Positions 35,859-44,494 of a stretch of DNA of 64,000 nt are shown here, piece by piece. The stretch lies in assembly GCA_014378195.1 (NCBI GenBank), contig JACMOC010000052.1, positions 18,388-82,387 on the forward strand. Direction: 5' to 3'. The notes under the pieces were generated by a model, which searched no databases, was not told where the DNA came from, and saw nothing but the letters and a program-made list of their open reading frames with translations. Numbering within the stretch: position 1 is the stretch's first letter; each line of letters begins with the position of its first letter. The position numbers were made by a program, and so were the translations under genes. The stretch is from Oligoflexus sp. GTDB taxonomy: Bacteria > Bdellovibrionota_B > Oligoflexia > Oligoflexales > Oligoflexaceae.

Positions 35859-36353
35859 TCAGGTGGCTTTAGCGCCTGGTTCCAGGATCGCAGTGGCGAT
35901 AGGACCAGGAATCTTGTGAGCTTTGCAAGAGACCGATACGGTCGTAATCACACGCTCAACCAAGTCATGGGCACGCTGAGGATTGTCGCGCTCACGTCCT
36001 TTGAGTCTTACGACGACTTTTACTTTGTCGCCACGTTCGAGGAATTTCTCGATCGCATTGACCTTGGTCGTAAGGTCGTGGTCAGAGATATTCGCCTTGA
36101 GCTGAATTTCCTTCAGATCAGACGTTTGACGATTTTGTTTTTGTTTTTTCTTCTTTTCGTACTGAAGCTTTTTAAAGTCTTCGATGCGAACTACCGGCGG
36201 AATGGCCTCAGGCGCACTCACTAGTACAAGATTAAGTCCCTCTTCTTCAGCGATACGAAGAGCTTCCATAGCTTGAACTATGTCATTACGACCTTCGCCA
36301 ACGAGTCGGACCTCTTTCATGGTTCTAATGTCAGAACGTTCTAAAACTTTCAA
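35859..36353 (-). CDS. infC: Translation initiation factor IF-3
   Basis: 164 residues from a TTG at 36353 that has GAGAGG 5 bases upstream. The frame is open to 36500, but that region has no ribosome-binding site and does not look like IF-3. The N-terminal domain has IRTMKEVRLVGEGRNDIVQ and LNLVLVSAPEAIPPVVRI. A Lys-rich linker (KKKKQKQNRQTSDLKEIQLK) leads to the C-terminal domain (FLERGDKVKVVVRLKGRE). IF-3 prevents subunit joining and checks the start codon. A non-ATG start is normal for infC autoregulation. rpmI and rplT do not follow; a terminator does. Confidence 0.93.
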   Translation of the reverse strand: MKVLERSDIRTMKEVRLVGEGRNDIVQAMEALRIAEEEGLNLVLVSAPEAIPPVVRIEDFKKLQYEKKKKQKQNRQTSDLKEIQLKANISDHDLTTKVNAIEKFLERGDKVKVVVRLKGRERDNPQRAHDLVERVITTVSVSCKAHKIPGPIATAILEPGAKAT

Positions 36354-36657
36354 AAAGACCTCTCTCCAACTAAGGAAACGATCGACTCGGTGTTTTGCGA
36401 GTCTTGTGTGAGATCCCAGACGGCGCTTTCGTCCTATCGGGGTCCGAGTGACAGAATATAGCGACCCTGTGTGCAAGCAGCAATCAAAAAAGCGACTCAA
36501 ATTCGTCTCTTTTCGGCTGTCGCCCTTTCCTGACCCACGTCACAGTGCTGAGACTCGAGCTATCAGGGCCTTTTGTTCGCGTGCAAGAGGTTCAGAAAGA
36601 TGGCATCATCGCTTTGCAAAATTCTTCATGTAAAAATGACGGATAAAGAGGAAGCCG
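36354..36657. other. Intergenic region between infC and the cysteine-cluster gene
   Basis: A candidate infC promoter on the minus strand is TTGCTG (36483-36478), a 17-base spacer and TATATT (36460-36455). This gives a leader of about 95 bases. The leader contains a 6-bp hairpin, GACTCG/CGAGTC at 36384-36403. No gene is seen. GAGGAAG at the right end serves the divergent 36658 gene. Confidence 0.5.
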
Positions 36658-37917
36658 ATGGTACGCATTTCTGTTCTCGATCCGAATGATCCCATACTCC
36701 ATCCGTTACGTCTCGGAGCGAATCAATTTCCGGGCGCTTGGGCTTATACAATGCCGCGTGAATTGCGCGGTCTTAAGATGCCAGACGAACGTCGTGCGAC
36801 GTGTATGAATTGTCCAAAAGCCTGTTACGAAGATTATCGTCCCGATTACAGATGCTGCACGTACCATCCTCGTATTCCTAACTATCTGATAGGACTCAGT
36901 ATGTTAGGAGCAGGTGGTGACACAGCAATTGATGCTGTTATGGCTCGCGGTCTGCTTCTGCCGGAAGGCATGCATCATGCCCCGGGGCAGTGGTACGACT
37001 ACCTCGACGATCTCGAAAATGAATCGTTTGGACAGAGCACCAAGGTCCTTTGTCCCATGCTTGACGAATCGAACGGCTACTGTCGGGCGCACGCATTCCG
37101 CAATTCTGTGTGTTCAACTTTCTTTTGTATCAAAGATCATGGCACCCCTGGTGACGATTTCTGGGGTCAGATTCAGACCCTGGGGACCCAGGTCGAAATG
37201 AGTCTAAGCCAGTGGGCTCTCCGTGCGGTCGGTTTTGACCTGGACACCTATTTCAAAACATTCACGCGCCTTGCGGCCGAGATCAAAGATGTCTCAAGTG
37301 TGACGGGTTGGAAGAGCTACGTTCTGGATCAGCTATGGGGAAGCTGGAAAGGGCGCGAAAAGGAATTGATGCGCGAATGCGGACTACTTGCCTCCGAAAA
37401 CCGCGACGATCTCTGGGAGATTGCCAACAGTTTTGAAATCAAAGAATCAGCGAAGTTCAATATCGCGATGATCACGGCAGTTCCCGACCATCTCAAAGGT
37501 CAGGTCGATCCGGAAGATCTCGAAGAAGACGAAGATGCAGAAGCGGCCAAACCTAAAGACATTTGGAAAAGTTGCATCAAAGCCTACGAAAAACTCTGGG
37601 ATCTGCCGCAGGGCCATTACATCATGAGTGGACGGGCCGATATCGTGCCGAATCACGGGATCGACAAGGAAAGTCTTTATCACGAAGACAAGCCTTACAG
37701 CATTCGCGTCTACACGCGAAAAGGCAGCAAAACACTCGACTGGCGCATGTTTATCAACCAGGCGGAATTTGAAGTCCTTCAACTGTTTGTCGGGGACGGC
37801 CGTAATCTCGATTGGACCCTGCTTATGCACCCCACTTTGAAAGCGCTCGGACGCGGCAAAGAATTCGTCGCGGAAATGCTCAAGCAAAAGGTCCTGGTGC
37901 GTGAAAGCCTGCACTGA
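36658..37917 (+). CDS. Cysteine-cluster (YkgJ/CxxCxxxC-like) protein, unknown function
   Basis: 419 residues, start ATG with GAGGAAG 4 bases upstream. Two cysteine groups are visible: CMNCPKACYEDYRPDYRCC at about residues 49-67, and CPMLDESNGYC plus CSTFFC at about 131-159. They resemble the iron- or zinc-chelating cluster of the YkgJ family (DUF/CxxCxxCC), though spread over a longer chain. The C-terminal 200 residues have an acidic insert (DPEDLEEDEDAEAA) and a domain ending QAEFEVLQLFVGDGRN. No signal peptide or membrane segment. Stand-alone gene divergent from infC. The function is open. Confidence 0.75.
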   Translation: MVRISVLDPNDPILHPLRLGANQFPGAWAYTMPRELRGLKMPDERRATCMNCPKACYEDYRPDYRCCTYHPRIPNYLIGLSMLGAGGDTAIDAVMARGLLLPEGMHHAPGQWYDYLDDLENESFGQSTKVLCPMLDESNGYCRAHAFRNSVCSTFFCIKDHGTPGDDFWGQIQTLGTQVEMSLSQWALRAVGFDLDTYFKTFTRLAAEIKDVSSVTGWKSYVLDQLWGSWKGREKELMRECGLLASENRDDLWEIANSFEIKESAKFNIAMITAVPDHLKGQVDPEDLEEDEDAEAAKPKDIWKSCIKAYEKLWDLPQGHYIMSGRADIVPNHGIDKESLYHEDKPYSIRVYTRKGSKTLDWRMFINQAEFEVLQLFVGDGRNLDWTLLMHPTLKALGRGKEFVAEMLKQKVLVRESLH

Positions 37918-37920
37918 CTT

Positions 37921-38013
37921 TTAAAAAGTGCAGCGCATTCCTTGATACCAGGCATTGTTCGTTGGCCCGAGGCTAAGAGCGAGTTTCCAGCGGCCGGCGT
38001 TGGTTTGATTGCC
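37921..38013 (-). pseudogene. C-terminal fragment of an outer-membrane protein
   Basis: A 30-codon frame ends in TAA at 37923-37921 and starts right after a TAA at 38016-38014. It encodes NAGRWKLALSLGPTNNAWYQ and ends MRCTF. The alternating strand pattern and the terminal Phe match the last strands of a beta-barrel. It lies just downstream of the 38022 barrel gene, so it may be the remnant of a lost paralogue. Confidence 0.4.
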
Positions 38014-38021
38014 TTATCGAT

Positions 38022-39002
38022 TTAAAAATGAGCCGCAACAAACAAGCTGGGATTGGTCGTGTTTACGTTCGTCGCCTTCCCATCTGTCGTTCTGTAGGAG
38101 AGCGAAGCACCTGCTTCCACGGTGTCGGAAACAAGGGCCTGGCCGAGAAGCACAAACTCGGTTCCGTCGTGGTTTTTCACGCCGGCGATCGACGTAGTCG
38201 CGAAGTAATCCACTTCGATTGAAAATGATTCACTCATCGCCGATTCCATATGGACACCAGCAGTCGCTTCGTTTTTGAGATCGATACCGTTTTCATGAAA
38301 GGAGGAATAATCCTTCTGATCATAACTCACGCCTAACGTGATAGGCAGGTCGATGCGATACCGGGCGTGGAAACCAAGGTCCTGGGGCTGATTGTTGCTC
38401 GGATTGTCGAGGTCTTTATGTTTGCTAGTGACAACGGCCGTGGCTTCCCACATCTCCTGGTGTGCACTAAGGCCCAGAGTTAGTGTGCCGGCGTTGGGCT
38501 TTTGGGAAGGTTGGCCCGCAGCCTTTTCGTGTCCTCGAATAAAATTCGCCTGCAGCCCTAAGCTAAGAAAAGAAAAAGGGCTCACGGTGATCGAGGGACT
38601 CACGAGCGTGTTGTCGTTTTTGATAACGTTCGTGACTTTTATGGTGTTGTACTTGGCATTGACTCCCAGAACGACGATAGGGGATAGAGCATAAAATGCT
38701 CCCGCTGCGAGGTTAGAGCCCTTTACTGCTTCATTTCTCGTTGTGAGAGCTGTATCGACCTGACTCGTCCCGGCGGTAAATCCGGCGATGGCTTCGATGA
38801 GACTCCCGCTTTTGAGTTGATAGTACTGGGAGGACGAAATCACGGTGCGACTGAGCGTAAATATGTTGTGAAAACTGAGCTCGTCACTTTTGGTGTGATT
38901 TTGAGTGGCTGATTGGGATACGACCTGCTCCTGGGCATTGGCAATAGAGGATGCAGTGGCCGCGTAGAGCGCCAAAGACATAATAGGAGTAATCATGCGC
39001 AT
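38022..39002 (-). CDS. Outer-membrane beta-barrel protein
   Basis: 326 residues with AAAGGAT before the ATG. The signal peptide is MRMITPIMSLALYAATASSIANA, cleaved near residue 23. The mature chain has repeated amphipathic strands (LAAGAFYALSPIVVLGVNAKY, PFSFLSLGLQANFIRG, TLGLSAHQEMWEATAVVTSKH, GFHARYRIDLPITLGVSYDQ) and ends in SLFVAAHF with terminal Phe. It probably forms a 12- to 14-strand barrel. No transport family is recognised. Confidence 0.75.
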   Translation of the reverse strand: MRMITPIMSLALYAATASSIANAQEQVVSQSATQNHTKSDELSFHNIFTLSRTVISSSQYYQLKSGSLIEAIAGFTAGTSQVDTALTTRNEAVKGSNLAAGAFYALSPIVVLGVNAKYNTIKVTNVIKNDNTLVSPSITVSPFSFLSLGLQANFIRGHEKAAGQPSQKPNAGTLTLGLSAHQEMWEATAVVTSKHKDLDNPSNNQPQDLGFHARYRIDLPITLGVSYDQKDYSSFHENGIDLKNEATAGVHMESAMSESFSIEVDYFATTSIAGVKNHDGTEFVLLGQALVSDTVEAGASLSYRTTDGKATNVNTTNPSLFVAAHF

Positions 39003-39035
39003 GGGATATCCTTTGGTATTAGGGTCTTTCTGATG

Positions 39036-39068
39036 AAAGGCGTTCGAAGGTCACCCTCGAACGCCTTT
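39036..39068. terminator. Hairpin terminator between prkA and the 38022 gene
   Basis: AAAGGCGTTCGA and TCGAACGCCTTT form a perfect 12-bp stem around a nine-base loop. It sits just after the prkA stop on the minus strand; the T-tract is short on both sides. Confidence 0.75.
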
Positions 39069-39096
39069 TATCGATTCGTTTAAATAAATGATCGTC

Positions 39097-41355
39097 TCAT
39101 GTCACAGGCTGCGTGCGGGAGGTTAGAAGGAAACGCAAACTCTCTGCCGCAGCCGCTCGTGTATACCCATAGCGTGTTTCCAGCTGGCGATAAGTATTCT
39201 CGGCCAGGTCTCGTTCTTCCTGCGTGAAATTTAAGGCTTCGCCGTTTTCAAGAGCAAGCATCACGCGGAAGTTTTCGTCCACCTGATGTTTCCGTTCATC
39301 ATAGTAGTGAGCTTTCATCGTATCGAGATACTCGTGGAAGATCTTCGTAACGTTGATCGCTTCCGTCGGTCGCTCGATTTTGGTCGCCGCGATACGGCCT
39401 ATTAAGGCTTCCCGATGTTTGTCGGCAGGACCAGGAATCTTAAGGATCTTTTCGACTTCCTTCATAAGGTTTTCGTTGGGAGGCTCATAGGAACTTGTGT
39501 TTTTATTGAAGATTTTTTCTCGTTTCACTTGTGCAACGATGTGCTCAATGTAGCGGTTGAAAAGAGCCTCATATTGATTCTCATCAACAAGAGTCATAGC
39601 CGTCGTCGCCTCTTTTTCGAATATTTCGGCGAAATCACGGCGACAGGCCTGAATGAACTCCTGCGGCTGGTGATATTTGCCCCTTGGTTCGAGCTGAAGG
39701 AATTCATAAACCGTACGATCCTTCACGAGGCGATCCAGCTCTTCAAACACGGCCATGGGCGTCAGGCTCTCATGCTTTGGATTCTGGATAGCGCGATAAA
39801 GGATACTTCGAATTTCGCGCGGCGAGGCTCCAAAACGACCTTCGTAGGCAACGACGTTTTGATACTCTTCGCAAATTTCCTTGCGCAACTCGTATATCGC
39901 GGCTTCTTCCTGAGGCTTAAAGGTGGAGAGCAGGGATTCGCTTTCATACAGGCGGATTTTGCTGCGGGGATCCAGCCTTGAGATCAGGGCGCGGTATTTG
40001 GTGTCGTAATAGTCGGGATTCGGTTGCTTCAAGCGTGTCATCACTGCCCAAAGACAGAGCATCTCAACGGCATGCGGGGCGATCGGCCGGCTTTTGCCCA
40101 GAGCTTTGAGGTCTTGTTTGTATATTTCTGCTTCAAGGCTCGGTTTAAGCAGGTAGGGAGCTGTCAAGAGCTCGAAACGGGAACGGAACGAGGCGAAGTC
40201 TGGGATGGTTTTAAAGGCATCCAGATGTTTTTCGTTCGTTGTGGCAAAAAAGACGATATCAAGCGGCGCCGTTGAGGACGGAAGATTCGCTGTACCTTTC
40301 TCCACAGTGGAGAGGAGGTACTTAAAGGCTTCGATCGGACGTTTCAACATGTCCGAAAATTCGAGGATCCCACGGTTGGCCTCGATCAGGGGGCCTTCGG
40401 CCTCGTGGAAGCTTATGTTGTGCAGGACGGGCGGAAGATTCGCTATATTGCGGTCCATCGTCAGCTGCTTTTCGTAGGCATCGATCGACATTTGGGGTTC
40501 GACCGTACTTACGCCGACGCGGTATTGCTTTGAGTAATACCAACGCTCAACCTGAACGTGGCGCAAAACCATTCCCATGTCGCCATCGTAGGCGGCCAGG
40601 AGGTTTTCGAAAATGAGTTGGTTACGTTTCGAAAGTCCGGACATCATCAGATTTTGAGGAATCTCTACGTCGGCTTCGGGAATATTTAGCTCGACCGCAA
40701 GCCAGCGTCTGAGTAGAGTTTCGCGATAGGGAAGGGGAATGAGATAGACGGGATTTTCTTTATATTCCGACGGAATCTTAGACGCGATTTTCGCTTCTTC
40801 GAGGAACGCAAAGGAATCCTCGCGCAGGCTTGCATACTCCTGGTTCCCTGAAAAGCCAATTGGCCCATGTGAGCCAGCGGCCTTTGCAGTAAGGCTCTTA
40901 TCCGTCGGGAAGATCCAGTTAAAGCGATAGACAGCGCCTTCTTCTGTCTCCGAGTACTTCTGCATCGCGTGGGCGATCGATTCCACGATCGACGTCTTTG
41001 CCGAACCATTCGGTCCATGCATCATGAGAAGTTTGTTGGAATAACCCTGCCGAACAAAGCCGGTAATTATCTTGTAAATCTCGTCCTGCACGCCTTCAGA
41101 ACCGACGATAGGCACGTTTTTATGAGTTCCCAGATCAAAAATATGCCAACGCGTATGGCCGTCTTGGCTTATTTTGCTTGATCCGAAGTGGTTGAATGTA
41201 TCGTAAAGATATTGCGCTGAATTTCTGACCATGTGCGAAGGCCGTTCGCGCAAGCGATTCAGAAAACCGCTAAAGCTTAGAATCACCTGACGTTCCTGGA
41301 ACAGACTGCGCGATTCCTGATTAAGCTGATGCAGAAGATCGTTAACTTCTGTCAT
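39097..41355 (-). CDS. prkA: PrkA-family serine protein kinase (AAA domain)
   Basis: I chose ATG 41355, which has GGGAGG 6 bases upstream, giving 752 residues; the frame is open to 41439. The PrkA AAA module includes Walker A GPNGSAKTSIVE at about residues 110-121, LIPLPYRETLLRRWL, IVFFATTNEKHLDAF and FRSRFELLTAPYLL. The C-terminal kinase-like part has FGASPREIRSIL and YEPPNENLMKEVEKIL. It is longer than the E. coli homologue YeaG (about 640). PrkA proteins act in starvation and spore-related responses. The usual partners (yeaH, spoVR) are absent here. Divergent from the PhoH-like gene. Confidence 0.9.
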   Translation of the reverse strand: MTEVNDLLHQLNQESRSLFQERQVILSFSGFLNRLRERPSHMVRNSAQYLYDTFNHFGSSKISQDGHTRWHIFDLGTHKNVPIVGSEGVQDEIYKIITGFVRQGYSNKLLMMHGPNGSAKTSIVESIAHAMQKYSETEEGAVYRFNWIFPTDKSLTAKAAGSHGPIGFSGNQEYASLREDSFAFLEEAKIASKIPSEYKENPVYLIPLPYRETLLRRWLAVELNIPEADVEIPQNLMMSGLSKRNQLIFENLLAAYDGDMGMVLRHVQVERWYYSKQYRVGVSTVEPQMSIDAYEKQLTMDRNIANLPPVLHNISFHEAEGPLIEANRGILEFSDMLKRPIEAFKYLLSTVEKGTANLPSSTAPLDIVFFATTNEKHLDAFKTIPDFASFRSRFELLTAPYLLKPSLEAEIYKQDLKALGKSRPIAPHAVEMLCLWAVMTRLKQPNPDYYDTKYRALISRLDPRSKIRLYESESLLSTFKPQEEAAIYELRKEICEEYQNVVAYEGRFGASPREIRSILYRAIQNPKHESLTPMAVFEELDRLVKDRTVYEFLQLEPRGKYHQPQEFIQACRRDFAEIFEKEATTAMTLVDENQYEALFNRYIEHIVAQVKREKIFNKNTSSYEPPNENLMKEVEKILKIPGPADKHREALIGRIAATKIERPTEAINVTKIFHEYLDTMKAHYYDERKHQVDENFRVMLALENGEALNFTQEERDLAENTYRQLETRYGYTRAAAAESLRFLLTSRTQPVT

Positions 41356-41693
41356 ATTCCGCCTCCCTGAGGTGTTCGGTTTTGCTTCAAACAGCATAAC
41401 TCCTGACGATCGCTTTGTCAGCGAAACAGTACGCATCACTTAGAAAACGTCAAACCTAGAGCTGGCCTTGCGTTTGGGAATTTAAAGGCCTCAAACCCAA
41501 ACCCACGGCCAGTTCAGTGATTTACACGTGAAGAAAGTTAACGCGTGCCGCTCAATTTGCGGTAAAACGGAAAGGGGCTTCAAGGGTTTTAGAAAAATAC
41601 ATCAGTCCCAGCTTTTGGATGGTGGGAAAGTATGTTACACCTTGATAATGATCCATAAAAATTAATACAGGCCATAGGCCACGGGGTACCTGA
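41356..41693. other. Divergent intergenic region between prkA and the PhoH-like gene
   Basis: No gene is seen. A weak prkA promoter candidate on the minus strand is TTGACG (41453-41448), a 16-base spacer and TACTGT (41431-41426). The right half is AT-rich and may hold the PhoH promoter, but I cannot place it. Confidence 0.4.
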
Positions 41694-43022
41694 ATGAAGA
41701 AAGTCTTCATATTGGATACGAACGTTCTCTTGAGCAACCCTCTTAGTATTTTTAAATTCGACGACAACGATGTGGTTATTCCCATCAGCGTCATCGAAGA
41801 GATTGATACGTTTAAGAAGGACCAAAGCGATATAGGACGCAATGCACGAGAGGTTTCTCGGGTACTCGACAAGCTCCGTACGCGAGGGACACTCTCCTCC
41901 GGGATCAGACTTTTCGATCAGCGCGAAGACTCGGGGCAGCTCTACGTCTACCTCGGTCACAACATGGATATCCTGCCCGAACTGCTCGCCAGCAGCACGG
42001 ACAACCATATCCTCGCGATCGGGATGACCTTACAAAAACAGTTTGGTGATACGCGCCGCGTCATCATCATTACGAAGGACACGAACCTTCGTATCAAGTC
42101 CGATGCTTTTGGGCTCGCTGCCGAGGATTTTGCAGCTGATAAAGTTGATATCTCGCACATGTACACGGGCATCGTCGAGATGACGGTCGATGCGACTCTC
42201 ATCAATAAATTTTACATCGATCGGGAAATTCGGCTGGAAGGGGAGTTTTATCCCAACCAGTTTGTGATCATGGAAGATAAAGACGATCCAAGCGCGTCGG
42301 TCTTCGGGATGTACGACGGCGCGGAAAAAATTATTAAGATGGTCGACCCGCGCACCGAGGGGATCTGGGGAATCTATCCAAGAAACATGGAACAGGCCAT
42401 GGCCTTGGAATGTCTCCTCAACGACAAGATTCGACTTGTGACATTGAGCGGGCAGGCCGGTACAGGGAAAACCCTGATGGCGATCGCCGCCGGTCTCGCT
42501 AAAACGACGGACGAGGATCAGTACCAAAAACTCCTTGTTTCGCGCCCTATTTTCCCGATGGGTCGTGACATTGGGTATCTCCCTGGCGACCTTGATGAGA
42601 AATTGAATCCTTGGATGCAGCCTATCTTTGACAACCTCGAACTCCTCTTGGGTGGTTCGACCGGCGGCCGGAAAAAAGGGATGAACAAGAGTCATCAGGA
42701 ACTCATCAACCAGGGTATGCTCGCCGTTGAGCCGTTGACCTATATCCGCGGCCGCTCGTTGCCTTCGCAGTACTTCATCGTGGACGAGGCCCAAAACCTC
42801 ACGCCTCACGAAGTGAAAACGATCCTCACACGTGCCGGAGAAGGCACTAAGATCATCCTTACGGGTGACCCATATCAGATCGATAATCCTTATTTAGATT
42901 CTCAGAATAATGGTTTGACTTACGTGATCGAAAGGTTCCGTAAGGAGGCGATTTCAGCCCACATCACGCTCACCAAAGGTGAACGAAGTGAGCTGGCATC
43001 AAAAGCAGCAAATCTTCTCTAA
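41694..43022 (+). CDS. PIN-PhoH fusion ATPase (YlaK-like)
   Basis: 442 residues. The N-terminal PIN domain starts FILDTNVLLSNP with acidic residues in VIEEIDTFK, IGRNAREV and TKDTNLRIKSDA, consistent with a metal-dependent ribonuclease. The PhoH ATPase follows: Walker A GQAGTGKT at residues 253-260, SRPIFPMGRDIGYLPGD, Walker B YFIVDEAQNLTPHE, and ILTGDPYQIDNPYLD. PhoH2-type proteins unwind and cut RNA. The start has a weak GGGG-type site upstream. Confidence 0.93.
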   Translation: MKKVFILDTNVLLSNPLSIFKFDDNDVVIPISVIEEIDTFKKDQSDIGRNAREVSRVLDKLRTRGTLSSGIRLFDQREDSGQLYVYLGHNMDILPELLASSTDNHILAIGMTLQKQFGDTRRVIIITKDTNLRIKSDAFGLAAEDFAADKVDISHMYTGIVEMTVDATLINKFYIDREIRLEGEFYPNQFVIMEDKDDPSASVFGMYDGAEKIIKMVDPRTEGIWGIYPRNMEQAMALECLLNDKIRLVTLSGQAGTGKTLMAIAAGLAKTTDEDQYQKLLVSRPIFPMGRDIGYLPGDLDEKLNPWMQPIFDNLELLLGGSTGGRKKGMNKSHQELINQGMLAVEPLTYIRGRSLPSQYFIVDEAQNLTPHEVKTILTRAGEGTKIILTGDPYQIDNPYLDSQNNGLTYVIERFRKEAISAHITLTKGERSELASKAANLL

Positions 43023-43028
43023 AAAGTA

Positions 43029-43343
43029 TTAGCGTGGGAGATAACGGCAACTCGATTGTCCGTTATCTTCTAACGTTCCCATCCCGGCCAGCAAAGTATT
43101 GTAGTCTTCGCAGCGATAGACATTATCAGCTTTGCAAAATTCAAAAAACTGTTCCGAATAGGCTACGTGGGTCACACCCGTAAGTTCAACACGCGTGAGT
43201 TGCGCGAGCTGAGCGCAGGCACCTCCATATTCAAAAACCTTTTCCACCACGAGGTCGCGGATGTCTTCCTGCGCTATGACTGCGCGTGCGGAGAATAAGT
43301 TCACAAGCACAAAGACCATGGATAGAAGGGACGAGAGATTCAT
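43029..43343 (-). CDS. Small secreted protein with four cysteines
   Basis: 104 residues, AAAGGAA upstream of the ATG. The signal peptide is LLSMVFVLVNLFSARAVIA, cleaved near residue 24. The mature part (about 80 residues) has four Cys (in GGACAQL, FCKAD, RCEDY and SCRYLPR) that could form two disulfides. No family is recognised. A 9-bp inverted repeat (AGATAACGG/CCGTTATCT) lies over its last codons and may act in the convergent PhoH transcript. Confidence 0.6.
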   Translation of the reverse strand: MNLSSLLSMVFVLVNLFSARAVIAQEDIRDLVVEKVFEYGGACAQLAQLTRVELTGVTHVAYSEQFFEFCKADNVYRCEDYNTLLAGMGTLEDNGQSSCRYLPR

Positions 43344-43447
43344 GGGTAGTTCCTTTCTCTAAGGGCCTCTTGGCCACCATTCACAGAGAATACGTTCGGT
43401 GACGGGCAAGGGAACTGTAGGGCAGGCTAATAATTGAATGATATTAA

Positions 43448-43794
43448 ATGATTACGTATCATATTAATTTTTCAGGATGGATTGAAAAAGCGAGATTTCA
43501 TCCGGGACTTATCATCGCAAGCTTTGCGCTTGTCCGCATGGATCAACCGCTTTGGATACGCGTGATGCACTTGCTCGTCTTCGGCGCGCTTGACTCCGTT
43601 CAATTCTCAGCTCAAGGATCTGAAAAGGTCACGATGCAAGCAATGGCAACAGCCACCCTTCGATGGTCATGATGTTAGCGATGAGCGTGGGTGTCGCCGT
43701 CGCCGGTGCTTTGATTTCTGGTTTTTTGGCCCAATTGTGTACAGCTTGTCCGGATAAATCATATATAATTCAGAATGTTAGAGTCGCATTGTAA
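43448..43794 (+). pseudogene. C-terminal remnant of a DHA2-family MFS efflux transporter
   Basis: Two frames together resemble the C-terminal helices of drug:H+ antiporters such as HsrA. LWIRVMHLLVFGALDSVQFS lies in the frame from 43448, and GNSHPSMVMMLAMSVGVAVA with GALISGF lies in another frame from 43645 to TAA 43794. The second piece matches the family pattern GNSxLSMVMxLxMSxGV. A frameshift lies between about 43600 and 43645, and the first 12 helices are gone. Confidence 0.65.
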
Positions 43795-43809
43795 AGGCAT
43801 TGCTTTACA
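43764..43809 (+). promoter_or_regulatory. Promoter element and operator of the higBA module
   Basis: A perfect -10 TATAAT (43764-43769) lacks a good -35. It is followed by a perfect inverted repeat TGTAAAG-N6-CTTTACA (43790-43809), placed just past the expected transcription start. This is a plausible binding site for the HigA-type antitoxin. Confidence 0.55.
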
Positions 43810-43863
43810 GGTAGAGACATTTCATGTATGATCTCCAATCAAAGGATGCTTGGAGGTCCGAAT

Positions 43864-44133
43864 TTGCTCGTAAAACTCTCCAAAAAAAAAGCCGTTAAAG
43901 ACCTGACTAACGTGCCAGATCATATCCATCGTAAGTTGCTGGACTGGATCGATAGTATTGACGAAAACGGTTTGCTTCAAACTCGGAAGGTCAAAGGCTG
44001 GCATGACGAATCGCTTAAAGGCGATCGTAGAGGTCAACGCTCCATCAGGTTGAATAAGTCCTATCGAGCAATCTAAGTCGACGTCACGGGCGAGATCCTT
44101 GAAGTAATCGAGGTCACGAATCATAAGTATTGA
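43864..44133 (+). pseudogene. higB: HigB/RelE-like toxin gene interrupted by an in-frame TAA
   Basis: The TTG at 43864 has GGAGG 8 bases upstream. The frame encodes LSKKKAVKDLTNVPDHIH, LLDWIDSIDENGLLQTRK and RRGQRSIRLNKSYRAI, then TAA at 44074-44076. It continues in frame with VDVTGEILEVIEVTNHKY to TGA at 44131. In RelE/HigB proteins the pattern SYRAIY followed by a strand and EVxxHxY is the C-terminal core, so the TAA has very likely replaced a Tyr codon. The truncated 70-residue product lacks the C-terminal catalytic strand and is probably inactive. Confidence 0.75.
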
Positions 44134-44142
44134 GGCCAAAAA

Positions 44143-44439
44143 ATGGACGCAAAGAGATATCTTGAAAAGAAAATTGGTCCAATGACCTTTGCAAACTCAC
44201 TGAAGGCATGGCGTGAAGGCGAAGACCTTAGTCAGGAAGACCTCGCTAAGAAAGTCGGCGTGAGCCGAAACGCGATCAGTCGCTATGAAACTGGCAAGGA
44301 CTTCCCAGGACCTGAAATAAGAAAGGCTCTAGCCAAAGCGCTTGAAGCCGACGTGAAGCAGTGGGAGGTCTATATCATGCGTGACATCGCGAAGGAAAAA
44401 GGCATTAAGCATGTTGAGTTCTCAATAAAGCAGGCATGA
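44143..44439 (+). CDS. higA: HigA-type antitoxin, XRE helix-turn-helix
   Basis: 98 residues, 9 bases after the toxin end. The helix-turn-helix is LSQEDLAKKVGVSRNAISRY, followed by ETGKDFPGPEIRKALAKAL. The N-terminus has MTFANSLKAWREGED. Toxin-first order is typical of higBA. It should bind the inverted repeat at 43790-43809 and repress its own operon. It appears intact although its toxin is damaged. Confidence 0.87.
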   Translation: MDAKRYLEKKIGPMTFANSLKAWREGEDLSQEDLAKKVGVSRNAISRYETGKDFPGPEIRKALAKALEADVKQWEVYIMRDIAKEKGIKHVEFSIKQA

Positions 44440-44494
44440 AAGCCAATTGATATACCTAGAGCGACTCTTTGAAAGTAATTTTGACAACTACGGA

